From NCBI RefSeq assembly GCF_024753545.1, contig NZ_JANTOO010000015.1, positions 62,001-126,000 on the forward strand: a DNA stretch of 64,000 nt, given 5' to 3'. Shown one piece after another: positions 17,837 to 26,020 of this stretch (position 1 is the first letter of the stretch; every line of letters begins with the position of its first letter). Position numbers and translations under genes: made by a program. This DNA is from Lysinibacillus pinottii (lineage in GTDB: Bacteria > Bacillota > Bacilli > Bacillales_A > Planococcaceae). The notes beneath the pieces are model-generated. The model saw only the letters and a program-made list of their open reading frames with translations, ran no database searches and was not told the origin of the DNA.

Positions 17837-17950
17837 CCGAGGACTGACTGTAGAAGTTGTCCCTTTTTTTGCTGCCATCACTTTTTTTACAATCGGTATA
17901 ACAATCGGCGCTAATTTAACAGCGGTTTTTACTACCTTTGATACTTTCAT
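17828..17950 (-). CDS. 40-residue cationic small protein
   Basis: A short frame: ATG at 17950 with AAAGGAGCTG immediately upstream. The product is strongly basic. It has a hydrophobic, amphipathic centre KLAPIVIPIVKKVMAAKK (about residues 12-29) and a basic Ser/Thr tail ending PRKK. No family recognised. It lies 56 bases downstream of the DUF4870 membrane-protein gene on the same strand, so it is probably on the same message. It could be a membrane-associated peptide or a toxin-like peptide; neither is demonstrated. Confidence 0.55.
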   Translation of the reverse strand: MKVSKVVKTAVKLAPIVIPIVKKVMAAKKGTTSTVSPRKK

Positions 17951-18006
17951 TAAAAACACAGCTCCTTTTTTAATTACTTCTACCTGTTTATTCTAAAAGT
18001 AAAACA

Positions 18007-18330
18007 TTAGCGGATAACTCGAACGGCTTGAATAATATTCCATATTACGATTCCGAGCGAGACAATTCCGTAAATGGCGAACGAAATGAACCAAACGATC
18101 ATTACTGTACTATTACTTGAAGTGGGATCTAAACTAAAGGTAGAAAACACAAAGACAATGAAAAATAATATACCAAATACAAAAGGAATTAAATGAGACA
18201 CTAGTGCGCGAATGGAATGTCTTTTGATATCAGCATCTTTCGAAACGAAATAAACAATCAATGGTACGATGAAAGGAGCAAAGAAAATACTGAGATAGCT
18301 GAAGGCAGATAAAATTTTTTGGTTCTCCAT
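18007..18330 (-). CDS. DUF4870 family membrane protein
   Basis: 107 residues, AAAGGAGG before the ATG. The N-terminal motif ILSAFSYLSIFFAPFIVPLIVYF, KDADIKRHSIRALVSHL and two further hydrophobic segments (about 45-67 and 78-103) are typical of DUF4870/YtkI-like small membrane proteins with three helices. Function unknown. The gene for a 40-residue cationic peptide follows on the same strand. Confidence 0.82.
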   Translation of the reverse strand: MENQKILSAFSYLSIFFAPFIVPLIVYFVSKDADIKRHSIRALVSHLIPFVFGILFFIVFVFSTFSLDPTSSNSTVMIVWFISFAIYGIVSLGIVIWNIIQAVRVIR

Positions 18331-18458
18331 AGTTGTACCTCCTTTTTTAATATTTACGCATGGAAATCAGCAAAGTTTCAAAAATTAAGTATGGAAGAGG
18401 TTGTAATCATTCCATGCTTTGCGTACAATGTAATTATTCAAAGTAAATTCAGATGTAA

Positions 18459-18554
18459 CGACCACAAGGGGAGCTGATGATGTCAGCTGAGACTGGGCAC
18501 GTAATGCCTTTACTCTTTGAACCTGTAAGCTAGCACTTACGTAGGGATGTGGAT
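18459..18554 (+). promoter_or_regulatory. TPP (THI-box) riboswitch
   Basis: Consensus elements appear in order: AAGGGGAGC (18466-18474), GCTGAGA (18487-18493), CTTTGAACCTG (18516-18526) and ACGTAGGGA (18538-18546), with closing stem CCACA/TGTGG. This is the thiamine pyrophosphate sensor. It precedes a terminator and thiT, so thiamine uptake should be switched off when TPP is plentiful. Confidence 0.95.
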
Positions 18555-18570
18555 AGAAACCGACACTTGT

Positions 18571-18605
18571 ACGATGTGAGGCTCTGTCCTGGCATCGTTT
18601 TTTTC
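18571..18605 (+). terminator. Expression-platform terminator of TPP riboswitch
   Basis: ACGATG (18571-18576) pairs with CATCGT (18593-18598), with an inner AGG/CCT stem, then seven T. It sits between the aptamer and thiT, as expected for transcriptional control. Confidence 0.85.
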
Positions 18606-18699
18606 ATTCTTGAAAATAATAAGATGTCAGAGAGAATCAAATCAGCGCTTTTCTATTCCTGCTCTTGTATCCTACATCGGAACAAAGGAGAGAATATGT

Positions 18700-19260
18700 A
18701 TGGACAAAAAAAGACTATTAATGTTAGTGGAGATTGCAATATTTGCAGCAATTGGCCTTGTGCTGGATCAGGTCTCGTTTAAAGTATGGGCACAAGGTGG
18801 CTCTGTTAGTCTTGTCATGGTACCAATTATGTTAATTGCTATTCGCTGGGGCTTAGTAGCTGGCCTAACAACAGGCTTACTTGTAGGTGTTATGCAAACC
18901 ATGTTTGGCGCTTATATTGTACACTGGCTTCAAGGGTTACTAGATTATGGCGTCGCTTTCACAGTTGTAGGATTAGCAGCCATTGTGCGCAGACCTTTAC
19001 TAGAGGCAGCAAGTCAACTAAACAAAACAAAAATGGCACTTTATATTATTTTAGGTACTGTGTTTGCAGGCTTCTTGCGTTATGTAGCACATACTACTGC
19101 TGGGGCTGTATTTTTTGCGGAGTATGCCGGCGATCAAAATGCATGGATTTATTCGATTATTTATAATGGTACATATATGCTTCCTGCTAAAGTATTAACA
19201 GCCATTGTGGGAGTGTTATTATTCACAGCGGCTCCACAACTTATGCAACGTAAAGCATAA
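18700..19260 (+). CDS. thiT: Thiamine transporter ThiT (ECF S-component)
   Basis: 186 residues from the ATG at 18700, with AAAGGAG at 18684-18690; longer frames upstream run into the riboswitch terminator and are not used. About six membrane helices. Residues typical of ThiT include the region WLQGLLDYGVAF and the later FLRYVAHTTAG, both near the substrate pocket in this family. It captures thiamine for the shared ECF energising module encoded elsewhere. TPP-riboswitch control confirms the substrate class. Confidence 0.95.
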   Translation: MDKKRLLMLVEIAIFAAIGLVLDQVSFKVWAQGGSVSLVMVPIMLIAIRWGLVAGLTTGLLVGVMQTMFGAYIVHWLQGLLDYGVAFTVVGLAAIVRRPLLEAASQLNKTKMALYIILGTVFAGFLRYVAHTTAGAVFFAEYAGDQNAWIYSIIYNGTYMLPAKVLTAIVGVLLFTAAPQLMQRKA

Positions 19261-19266
19261 TGCCAT

Positions 19267-19296
19267 CCCCCTTCATGTTGGTGAAGGGGTTTTTTA
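19267..19296 (+). terminator. Terminator after thiT
   Basis: CCCCTTCA (19268-19275) pairs with TGAAGGGG (19282-19289), followed by seven T. Confidence 0.88.
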
Positions 19297-19431
19297 TATA
19301 GTTATAAGAGAATAGCGCTTTTTGCACTTTGCCAAGGAGGCACGCATACAATATTTAAAGCGTTTAGCGTTATACGTATAAAAAGTTATGTTATATTAAA
19401 GAGTAGATATTAGATGAAAGGGACGTTATAC

Positions 19432-20187
19432 ATGATTGTAAAAACGCAAGAAGAGATTGAAGCTTTTAAAAAAATTGGACGCATTTGTGCGGAGATCCGT
19501 GAAACAATGAAGTCTGCTACAAAACCAGGTGTCACAACACTTGAACTAGATGAAATTGCCGGTCGAATGTTTGCTGAGGCAGGTGCGATTTCTGGACCAA
19601 AAGGAGAATATGACTTCCCAGGATATACTTGTATTAGTGTCAACGAGGAAGTAGCGCACGGTATCCCAGGTAAACGTGTTATTCAGGAGGGAGATATCGT
19701 TAATATCGATGTTTCAGGCTCTTTAGATGGCTACTTTGCCGACACAGGTATTTCTTTTGTAGTCGGTGATGGCTATGAAGATAAAGAAAAACTATGTCGT
19801 GTTGCCAAAGATGCTTTTGATCGTGCAATGACAAAGGTAAAGGCTGGCTCTAAATTAAATCAAATTGGCAAGGCGGTAGAGCGCGAGGCGAATGCTAATG
19901 GCTTAACAGTTATCATGAATTTAACAGGCCATGGTTTAGGTCGTTCTTTACATGATGAGCCAAATCACATTTTAAATTATTATGATGCATGGGACTCTAC
20001 GATTATGAAAGAAGGCATGGTTCTTGCAGTTGAGCCATTTATCTCTGCAAAAGCAGAGCATATAGTAGAAGCTGGTGATGGTTGGACATTCATAACACCC
20101 GATAAGTCTCTTGTTGCTCAAATTGAGCATTCAGTGATTGTTACAAAAGATAAACCAATTATCCTCACTTCATTAGACGAAGACTAG
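19432..20187 (+). CDS. map: Type I methionine aminopeptidase (MapB/YflG-like)
   Basis: 251 residues from the ATG at 19432, since AAAGGGA is 8 bases upstream; an ATG at 19414 has no site. Metal ligands of the pita-bread fold: Asp in VNIDVSG and FADTGISF, His in GHGLGRSLHDEPNH, Glu in AVEPFIS and QIEHSVIV. It removes N-terminal Met from new proteins. The sequence resembles B. subtilis YflG (second Map) more than the ribosomal-operon copy, as far as remembered. Confidence 0.94.
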   Translation: MIVKTQEEIEAFKKIGRICAEIRETMKSATKPGVTTLELDEIAGRMFAEAGAISGPKGEYDFPGYTCISVNEEVAHGIPGKRVIQEGDIVNIDVSGSLDGYFADTGISFVVGDGYEDKEKLCRVAKDAFDRAMTKVKAGSKLNQIGKAVEREANANGLTVIMNLTGHGLGRSLHDEPNHILNYYDAWDSTIMKEGMVLAVEPFISAKAEHIVEAGDGWTFITPDKSLVAQIEHSVIVTKDKPIILTSLDED

Positions 20188-20195
20188 GATGACAC

Positions 20196-20242
20196 AAAAA
20201 ATCCTGCTCACCAAATTACTTTTGGTAGGCAGGATTTTTTTT
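20196..20242. terminator. Bidirectional terminator between map and tspO-like gene
   Basis: AAAAAATCCTGC (20196-20207) pairs with GCAGGATTTTTT (20229-20240), with T-runs on both strands. The hairpin overlaps the last codons of the minus-strand gene. Confidence 0.88.
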
Positions 20243-20929
20243 AATGAATAAAATGCCAACAAAGAGTACACCACATAAAAATAACGCAGCGGTTGTTACG
20301 AGTAGCTCATCAAAACCATTATGTAAAGCGATTCCTATATAAGCCCATATAAAAACACTTGGATACATGATATCAAAGTGATGAAAGCGGATATGTAGCG
20401 CAATGACTCCACCTAATGTCAGTAAAATAACTGCCCAAAGAGGAGTACTTAGACCAAAACCGTTCCAACCATAAGCTGTTAACGTAAAGCTAATATTTGT
20501 GATGAAAATAAATGTCATCCATGCTAAATAAATGGCGAAAGGAATACGACCCGACAGTGATTTGTCATGAAGTGGATACGTATTGTACAACATAAATAGA
20601 TACAAGACTAAGAGTAGGGTAATGCCGAGAGAAACAATAAATAATTCATGATGCCATACGTATATCATTAATGCTTGTAAAATATTTATGCAACTAAAGA
20701 GCGCAGACTGTTTCATAGATGTCTTTTTGATGTTCATCACTAACCAATAACCGATGAATAAATAAATGACAATCCAAATTAAATGACTTCCATCAACAGG
20801 TGCAAATACCACCGAAAAACGATTAGAAATTTCTAAAGAAGACTGACCGTTAAGTTTCATGAAAAAGGATGAAAAGGTTAGGATGAGTGAGACAATATAC
20901 GAAATTGTCATCAATAAAAACCGAGGCAT
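20216..20929 (-). CDS. TspO/MBR-like tryptophan-rich membrane protein
   Basis: 237 residues from the ATG at 20929 (GGGAGAGG upstream). About seven hydrophobic helices. The block FAIYLAWMTFIFITNISFTL followed by STPLWAVILL matches the helix-3/4 pattern of the TspO family, but the protein is longer than classic TspO (about 155 residues), as in the extended Bacillus members. TspO proteins bind tetrapyrroles or sterols; the role of this extended group is unsettled. Stand-alone gene. Confidence 0.7.
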   Translation of the reverse strand: MPRFLLMTISYIVSLILTFSSFFMKLNGQSSLEISNRFSVVFAPVDGSHLIWIVIYLFIGYWLVMNIKKTSMKQSALFSCINILQALMIYVWHHELFIVSLGITLLLVLYLFMLYNTYPLHDKSLSGRIPFAIYLAWMTFIFITNISFTLTAYGWNGFGLSTPLWAVILLTLGGVIALHIRFHHFDIMYPSVFIWAYIGIALHNGFDELLVTTAALFLCGVLFVGILFIKKNPAYQK

Positions 20930-21128
20930 GCTTTCCTCTCCCTTCGTGTTAAATTGTATAGGGAAAAGACAAATAAGTATAGTACTGTCACTCATTTTAT
21001 TATAACGGAAACTTCCATCAATGTATCGTGTTGTTTGCTAACACTATCTACAATTTACCATCTCAATAGGCATCCATTTATTTCTTTAGTACAATAAGAA
21101 TATATACAAAATAAAGGAGTGAAGCTTT

Positions 21129-21938
21129 ATGACACAAAACTTAAAAAATCTAGACCTATCTATTGAACTAGATAAAAAGATGTATAAAAAGAAATTAAAA
21201 GTACTCCAATATGAAATGTTAAATGCCCAACAATTTTTATTAAAAAACAAAATTGGTTTAATTTTAGTGTTTGAAGGTATGGATGCCGCTGGGAAAGGTG
21301 GAGCGATAAAACGTTTAATTGAACGTGTCGATCCACGTGGCTATGTCGTACACCCAATTTCAGCTCCACAGCCACATGAGCTACGCTATAACTATTTACA
21401 ACGGTTCTGGAGAAAGCTACCTCAGCATGGGCAAATCGCTGTTTTCGATCGTTCATGGTATGGGCGTGTATTAGTAGAACGTATTGAAGGGTTCGCAACG
21501 AAGGAAGAATGGTCTCGTGCCTATGAGGAGATTAATAATTTTGAAAAGATTTTAACTGAGGGGGACTACATAATAATTAAGTTCTGGCTTCATGTTTCAG
21601 ATGAGGAGCAATTAAAGCGTTTTAAGGAACGAGAACAAAATCCATATAAATCTTGGAAGCTAACAGAAGAGGATTGGCGCAATCGAGAAAAGTCACCACA
21701 ATATATTGAGGCTGCCAATGAAATGTTTGACAAGACCGATAAGAAAAATGCTCCATGGATTTTAGTAGCTGGAAACGATAAAAAATATGCACGTGTGCAG
21801 GTGCTACAAGAAACGCTTGCACATATTGAACGAGAGGCACTGAAACGTGGACTTCATTTAACAAATGTATTAGACAATCCGCTTTTAGAAGATGCTGACT
21901 CATCCAGCCTGAACACCTTGAATGAGAAGAAGAAGTAA
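21129..21938 (+). CDS. ppk2: Polyphosphate kinase 2 family protein
   Basis: 269 residues, AAAGGAG upstream. PPK2 motifs: Walker A FEGMDAAGKGGAIKRL (about residue 49), FDRSWYGRVLVERIEGF (Walker B region), and the lid sequence FKEREQNPYKSWKLTEEDW. The enzyme transfers phosphate between polyphosphate and nucleotides (NDP or NMP). The preferred direction and subclass cannot be settled by reading. Monocistronic with a downstream terminator. Confidence 0.93.
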   Translation: MTQNLKNLDLSIELDKKMYKKKLKVLQYEMLNAQQFLLKNKIGLILVFEGMDAAGKGGAIKRLIERVDPRGYVVHPISAPQPHELRYNYLQRFWRKLPQHGQIAVFDRSWYGRVLVERIEGFATKEEWSRAYEEINNFEKILTEGDYIIIKFWLHVSDEEQLKRFKEREQNPYKSWKLTEEDWRNREKSPQYIEAANEMFDKTDKKNAPWILVAGNDKKYARVQVLQETLAHIEREALKRGLHLTNVLDNPLLEDADSSSLNTLNEKKK

Positions 21939-21953
21939 AAAATAAAATGTAAA

Positions 21954-22012
21954 ATGATGGTGCTATGACATGAAGACATGAGCTGTTTTAGTTGTAGCAG
22001 CATCTTTTTTTA
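21954..22012 (+). terminator. Probable terminator after ppk2
   Basis: GATGGTGCTA pairs imperfectly with TAGCAGCATC (one mismatch) across an AT-rich loop, followed by seven T. Confidence 0.6.
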
Positions 22013-22158
22013 CATACAATAAGGTAAAACTAGGGATTACTCCTTTAAATTCTATTAGTTAAGAAGGTAGTGAAAATTTCTACCGATATTGATTGGAAGG
22101 CTAGTGTGGAGAAATGGTGCTTAAAATTTGGAATTTATTAAGAAAAAAGGGTGGGAAT

Positions 22159-22701
22159 GTGGTAACTATAAAGGGGGAAAAATGCTACATCCGAACATTC
22201 CAAGAAAATGATGCACGAAGTTTAACAGGTCTCGTAAGCCGCAATAAATACTTTTGGTCAACATATGAGCCTTTACAAAGACCTGAATACTATACGATCG
22301 ACGCGCAATATAAAAAAATTCAAGAAAGCTTATATTTAATGGATTCAAAGCGAGAATTTACTTTTGGCATTTTTGAGCATGGTACTAATAACCTAATAGG
22401 ACATATTGCACTATATGCTGTAAAACGTTTACCCTACTCAAGTGCATTTGTGGGATATGCTATGGATGAAATTTACGTAGGTAAAGGAATTGTTACTGAG
22501 GCAGTGAATATGGTAGTCCGCTTTGCATTCGATCAAATTGGGCTACATCGAGTAGAGGCATATGTATCAACCCAAAATAATCCCTCGATGCGTGTTTTAG
22601 AGAAGGCGGGCTTTCAACAGGAAGGTCTTTTAAGGAAGCTCCTGTATATTAATGGTCATTGGGTGGATCATTATATGTATGCTCGTTTAGAGGATGAATA
22701 A
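22159..22701 (+). CDS. GNAT N-acetyltransferase (RimJ/RimL type)
   Basis: 180 residues from the GTG at 22159 with AGGGTGGG just before it; an ATG at 22114 in the same frame is an alternative and both sites have poor spacing, so the start is uncertain. GNAT features: GEKCYIRTFQENDA, the acetyl-CoA loop YVGKGIVTEAVNMVVRFAF, and HRVEAYVSTQNNPSMRVLEKAGF. The product is similar to ribosomal-protein-alanine acetyltransferases and YdaF-like enzymes. The substrate is unknown. Confidence 0.85.
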   Translation: MVTIKGEKCYIRTFQENDARSLTGLVSRNKYFWSTYEPLQRPEYYTIDAQYKKIQESLYLMDSKREFTFGIFEHGTNNLIGHIALYAVKRLPYSSAFVGYAMDEIYVGKGIVTEAVNMVVRFAFDQIGLHRVEAYVSTQNNPSMRVLEKAGFQQEGLLRKLLYINGHWVDHYMYARLEDE

Positions 22702-22745
22702 ATAAACAAGTGCCTTTCTTTTCAAAGGAAAGCACTTGTTTATTG
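22701..22745. terminator. Bidirectional terminator
   Basis: AAACAAGTGC (22703-22712) and GCACTTGTTT (22732-22741) form a stem extended by CTTTC/GAAAG. It separates convergent GNAT and carbonic anhydrase genes. Confidence 0.85.
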
Positions 22746-22771
22746 ATTAGCTATAAATCAAGTTAGGATAA

Positions 22772-23335
22772 CTATTGATGGTTACCATCTTCAATTAAAT
22801 CTAGATGACCTGTATTTGGGTCAATAATTAAACCATGTACAGGAACGTCTTTTACCATTAATGGGTGATTTCGAATCGTGTCGACACTTTTTTTGACACT
22901 TGTCGCTACATCACCAAAACCACGTAAAAATTCTTTTAAATCAAAACCAGAATACTCCAGCATTTTGATGGTTTCTGGATTGATACCTCTTTTAACCATT
23001 TCACTTAGCATGGCATCAGGATCAACTGCACTCATACCACAGTCATAATGTCCAACCACATAAACTTCATCTGCTTGTAGGCCATAGACAGCAACTAATA
23101 AACTACGCATTACAGCACCGAAAGGATGGCTCACTAATGCACCGGCACTTTTCACAATTTTTACATCGCCATTACGGAGATTCATCGCTTTTGGTAAAAG
23201 CTCTACAAGACGAGTATCCATACAAGATAAAACAACAATACGTTTATCAGGATATTTTGTAGTGATGAATGGTTCATATTTTTTCTCTTGTACAAACTCT
23301 TTGTTAAACCCTAAAATATCTTGTAACATTGTCAT
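22772..23335 (-). CDS. ytiB: Beta-class carbonic anhydrase (YtiB-like)
   Basis: 187 residues, the same as B. subtilis YtiB. Zinc ligands: Cys in VLSCMDTRL (about residue 37), His and Cys in GHYDCGM (about 95-101). It interconverts CO2 and bicarbonate in the cytosol. Start ATG with AAGGAAGGGAGC upstream. Monocistronic. Confidence 0.93.
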   Translation of the reverse strand: MTMLQDILGFNKEFVQEKKYEPFITTKYPDKRIVVLSCMDTRLVELLPKAMNLRNGDVKIVKSAGALVSHPFGAVMRSLLVAVYGLQADEVYVVGHYDCGMSAVDPDAMLSEMVKRGINPETIKMLEYSGFDLKEFLRGFGDVATSVKKSVDTIRNHPLMVKDVPVHGLIIDPNTGHLDLIEDGNHQ

Positions 23336-23473
23336 GAAAATTGCTCCCTTCCTTACAAAAAATATTTTAGAGCAAAACTTTAATTATGCAAACAATAAAG
23401 ACTTTTTTCAGACAATTTTTACAATAAAGAAGCAAACTTCGTACACTTTAGCAGCTTAATAACGTTGAAACTA

Positions 23474-23509
23474 TAAAAAAACAGCTACTTTTACAGTAGC
23501 TGTTTTTTT
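23474..23509. terminator. Bidirectional terminator
   Basis: ACAGCTACT (23481-23489) and AGTAGCTGT (23495-23503) with A/T runs on both sides. It is the 3' end of the small minus-strand gene at 23512. Confidence 0.85.
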
Positions 23510-23511
23510 AC

Positions 23512-23646
23512 TTAAAATTTTTCGTTTGGCTTTGGATCTACAGTTACTGAAGACTTGCTATCTAAACCTACTTGTAGGTAGTGGATGAAGAATCCAGTTG
23601 AAATTAATAAAACTGCTGAAAAGCCAAGAACAGTTGTAATGAACAT
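23512..23646 (-). CDS. 44-residue single-helix membrane protein
   Basis: A short frame with a good site (GAGAGGAGC) before the ATG at 23646. Residues about 2-24 form one hydrophobic segment with an FF/HY edge, then a soluble Asp/Lys/Pro tail (SSVTVDPKPNEKF). It is followed at once by a strong terminator, which supports a real transcription unit. No family recognised. Confidence 0.6.
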   Translation of the reverse strand: MFITTVLGFSAVLLISTGFFIHYLQVGLDSKSSVTVDPKPNEKF

Positions 23647-23784
23647 TTTTAGAGCTCCTCTCTACTTAAATGATCTACTAATTACCCTAAACTAATTATA
23701 CAATAGGATACTAGGAAAATCTAAGGATAATTTATGACATCCATAACATACTAGACTAGAATACTATTAGTAAGAATGGATTAT

Positions 23785-25026
23785 TTAAAATGCCCAATTT
23801 CCATCACGGAATATTGGTTCTTTTTGATTATCGTGGGTAATGCCATCAATATTCATTTTATTCGATCCAATCATAAAGTCTACATGTGTTAAGCTTTGGT
23901 TTATGCCATGAGCAGCTAACTCATCAGAAGACATGTCTTTACCACCTTCAATACAAAAAGCATAAGCACTACCAATGGCTAAATGATTTGAGGCATTTTC
24001 ATCAAATAACGTATTGTAGAATAACAAATTCGATTGGGAAATAGGGGAATGATGAGGCACTAATGCTATTTCACCAAGATAATGCGCCCCCTCGTCTGTT
24101 TCAATAAGAGAAGCTAAAATTTCTTGACCTTCCTCAGCTTTTACATCGATAATACGGCCATCTTTAAACGTTAATGTGAAATTGTTAATAATATTGCCAC
24201 CATAGCTTAACGGTTTAGTGCTGGATACAAACCCATTTATGCCTGTTTTTAAAGGTGCAGTAAAAATTTCTTCAGTAGGTATATTCGCCATAAATGTTTG
24301 ACCTTGTTCGTTGACACTACTACCGCCTGTCCAGATGTGATGTGCAGGTAACTCGATGGTTAAATCTGTACCTGGAGCCGTGTAGTGAAGCGACTTATAC
24401 TGTTTGCTGTTTAAATATTCCGCTTTGTCGTGTAATTCTTTGTCGTGAGCTAACCAAGCTTCCACTGAATGTTCAAGATCAATACGCGTCGCTGCAAAGA
24501 TAGCTTCCCATAGGGCATCCATTTGTTGATCCTCTGGTAAATCAGGAAAAACCTTTGCTGCCCATGCTTTAGATGGAGCAGCGATAACTGACCAACTAAA
24601 TTTATCAGACTGTAGCAACTGATAATAGTTCGCTAATGCTTGGCCTGATGCTTTTTGGAACGCCATAATTCTGTCACGCTCAATACCTTTTAGTAAATCT
24701 GGGTTTTGTGAACTAATGCTTAGGAAAGCAGCACCATTTTCAGCCAGCCACTCACGTTCTTGAACTTTCCATGGTGGGAAGAAATCAAATGAGTCTTTCG
24801 GTGCTCCTTCATAGCGAGCACGAACAAGTTCATCGTCAGATAAATCGACAAATACTTGTTTTGCACCATTTTTATAGGCTAATTTAGTAATAATTTGAGC
24901 TAATTTTAAGTTATCAGTCGAACAGCTTATATAAAGATATTGATCTTTTTGGATATTTACTCCTACTTTTATTGCTAATTCGGCATATTTTAGTAATTTT
25001 GTGTTAAATGATAATAACAAATTCAT
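23785..25026 (-). CDS. M29 family aminopeptidase, second copy
   Basis: 413 residues, AAAGGGGG before the ATG. It is a close paralogue of the enzyme at 11270, sharing LHYTAPGTDLTI, GEIALVPHHSPIS, LFDENASNHLAIGSAY and the final INIDG-like metal-binding end (NKMNIDGITHDN). Cytosolic metalloaminopeptidase. Unlike its paralogue it is transcribed alone. Two copies within 13 kb suggest duplication, possibly with different peptide preferences. Confidence 0.92.
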   Translation of the reverse strand: MNLLLSFNTKLLKYAELAIKVGVNIQKDQYLYISCSTDNLKLAQIITKLAYKNGAKQVFVDLSDDELVRARYEGAPKDSFDFFPPWKVQEREWLAENGAAFLSISSQNPDLLKGIERDRIMAFQKASGQALANYYQLLQSDKFSWSVIAAPSKAWAAKVFPDLPEDQQMDALWEAIFAATRIDLEHSVEAWLAHDKELHDKAEYLNSKQYKSLHYTAPGTDLTIELPAHHIWTGGSSVNEQGQTFMANIPTEEIFTAPLKTGINGFVSSTKPLSYGGNIINNFTLTFKDGRIIDVKAEEGQEILASLIETDEGAHYLGEIALVPHHSPISQSNLLFYNTLFDENASNHLAIGSAYAFCIEGGKDMSSDELAAHGINQSLTHVDFMIGSNKMNIDGITHDNQKEPIFRDGNWAF

Positions 25027-25216
25027 ATCCCCCTTTGAAATAAGACAGTTTAGTGTAAGATTCTTAATTCAATATAATCAAAAATGGTCGAAATGTGAAT
25101 AAAAAGCATTAATTACATCGAAAAATAATTAAAATACATTTATACTAGCATTATATATTTAAAATATGGAAAATTAGACGAAATTAACAGTAGATAGTAG
25201 ATTTGGAGGTTCTAGA

Positions 25217-26020
25217 ATGGATAAGTCGTCGATCATAGGGTTAATAATTGCGTTTATAGCGCTGTTAACAGGGATGGTAATGAAGGGTGTAAGTTTAACA
25301 GCATTTTATAACCCAGCAGCTATCCTAATTATCATCTTTGGTACTATTTCTGCAGTAACAATTGCCTTTCCAATGCAAGAGTTAAAGCGTGTACCAAAGC
25401 TATTTAAGATTCTTTTTAAAGAAACTAAATTAGCAAATGATATTGAAATTATTAAGATGTTTTCGCAATGGGCTGACTTAGCTCGTCGTGAAGGGCTATT
25501 AGCACTTGAAAGTAAAGCATCAGAAATTGAAGATCCATTTTTGAAAAATGGTCTTACATTAGCAATTGATGGACAAAATGCAGACTACATCCGTGATGTA
25601 TTAACAGAGGAAGTAGAGGCTATGGAAGAACGTCATGCAAGTGGTTCTGCCATTTTTACACAAGCAGGTACATATGCACCAACTCTTGGGGTTCTTGGTG
25701 CAGTAGTAGGTTTAATCGCCGCATTGGCTGATATGAATGATATTGAAAAGCTTGGACACGCTATTTCAGCAGCTTTCATGGCTACATTACTCGGTATCTT
25801 TACTGGTTATGTTTTATGGCACCCATTTGCGAACAAATTAAAACGTAAGTCTGCTTTAGAAGTGAAACAAAAGAGAATGATGATTGAGGGTATCCTTTCA
25901 GTATTAGAAGGGGAGGCTCCACGTGTTATTGAACAAAAACTATCATCATACTTAACGATGGAAGAACGTCGTCAAATTTCTGGTGAAAGCGGGGCGGGTG
26001 GCCTTGGCAAAGAAAGCTAA
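25217..26020 (+). CDS. motP: Flagellar stator subunit MotP
   Basis: 267 residues, GGAGG before the ATG. MotA/TolQ fold: four helices (about 5-25, 30-50, 150-172, 184-205) with the cytoplasmic loop LARREGLLALESKASEIEDPF and the conserved PTLGVLGAVVGLIAAL. The adjacent MotS-type partner and lack of nearby flagellar genes match the Bacillus sodium-driven MotPS stator rather than the proton-driven MotAB, though ion choice is inferred from context. The 3' end overlaps motS. Confidence 0.9.
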   Translation: MDKSSIIGLIIAFIALLTGMVMKGVSLTAFYNPAAILIIIFGTISAVTIAFPMQELKRVPKLFKILFKETKLANDIEIIKMFSQWADLARREGLLALESKASEIEDPFLKNGLTLAIDGQNADYIRDVLTEEVEAMEERHASGSAIFTQAGTYAPTLGVLGAVVGLIAALADMNDIEKLGHAISAAFMATLLGIFTGYVLWHPFANKLKRKSALEVKQKRMMIEGILSVLEGEAPRVIEQKLSSYLTMEERRQISGESGAGGLGKES

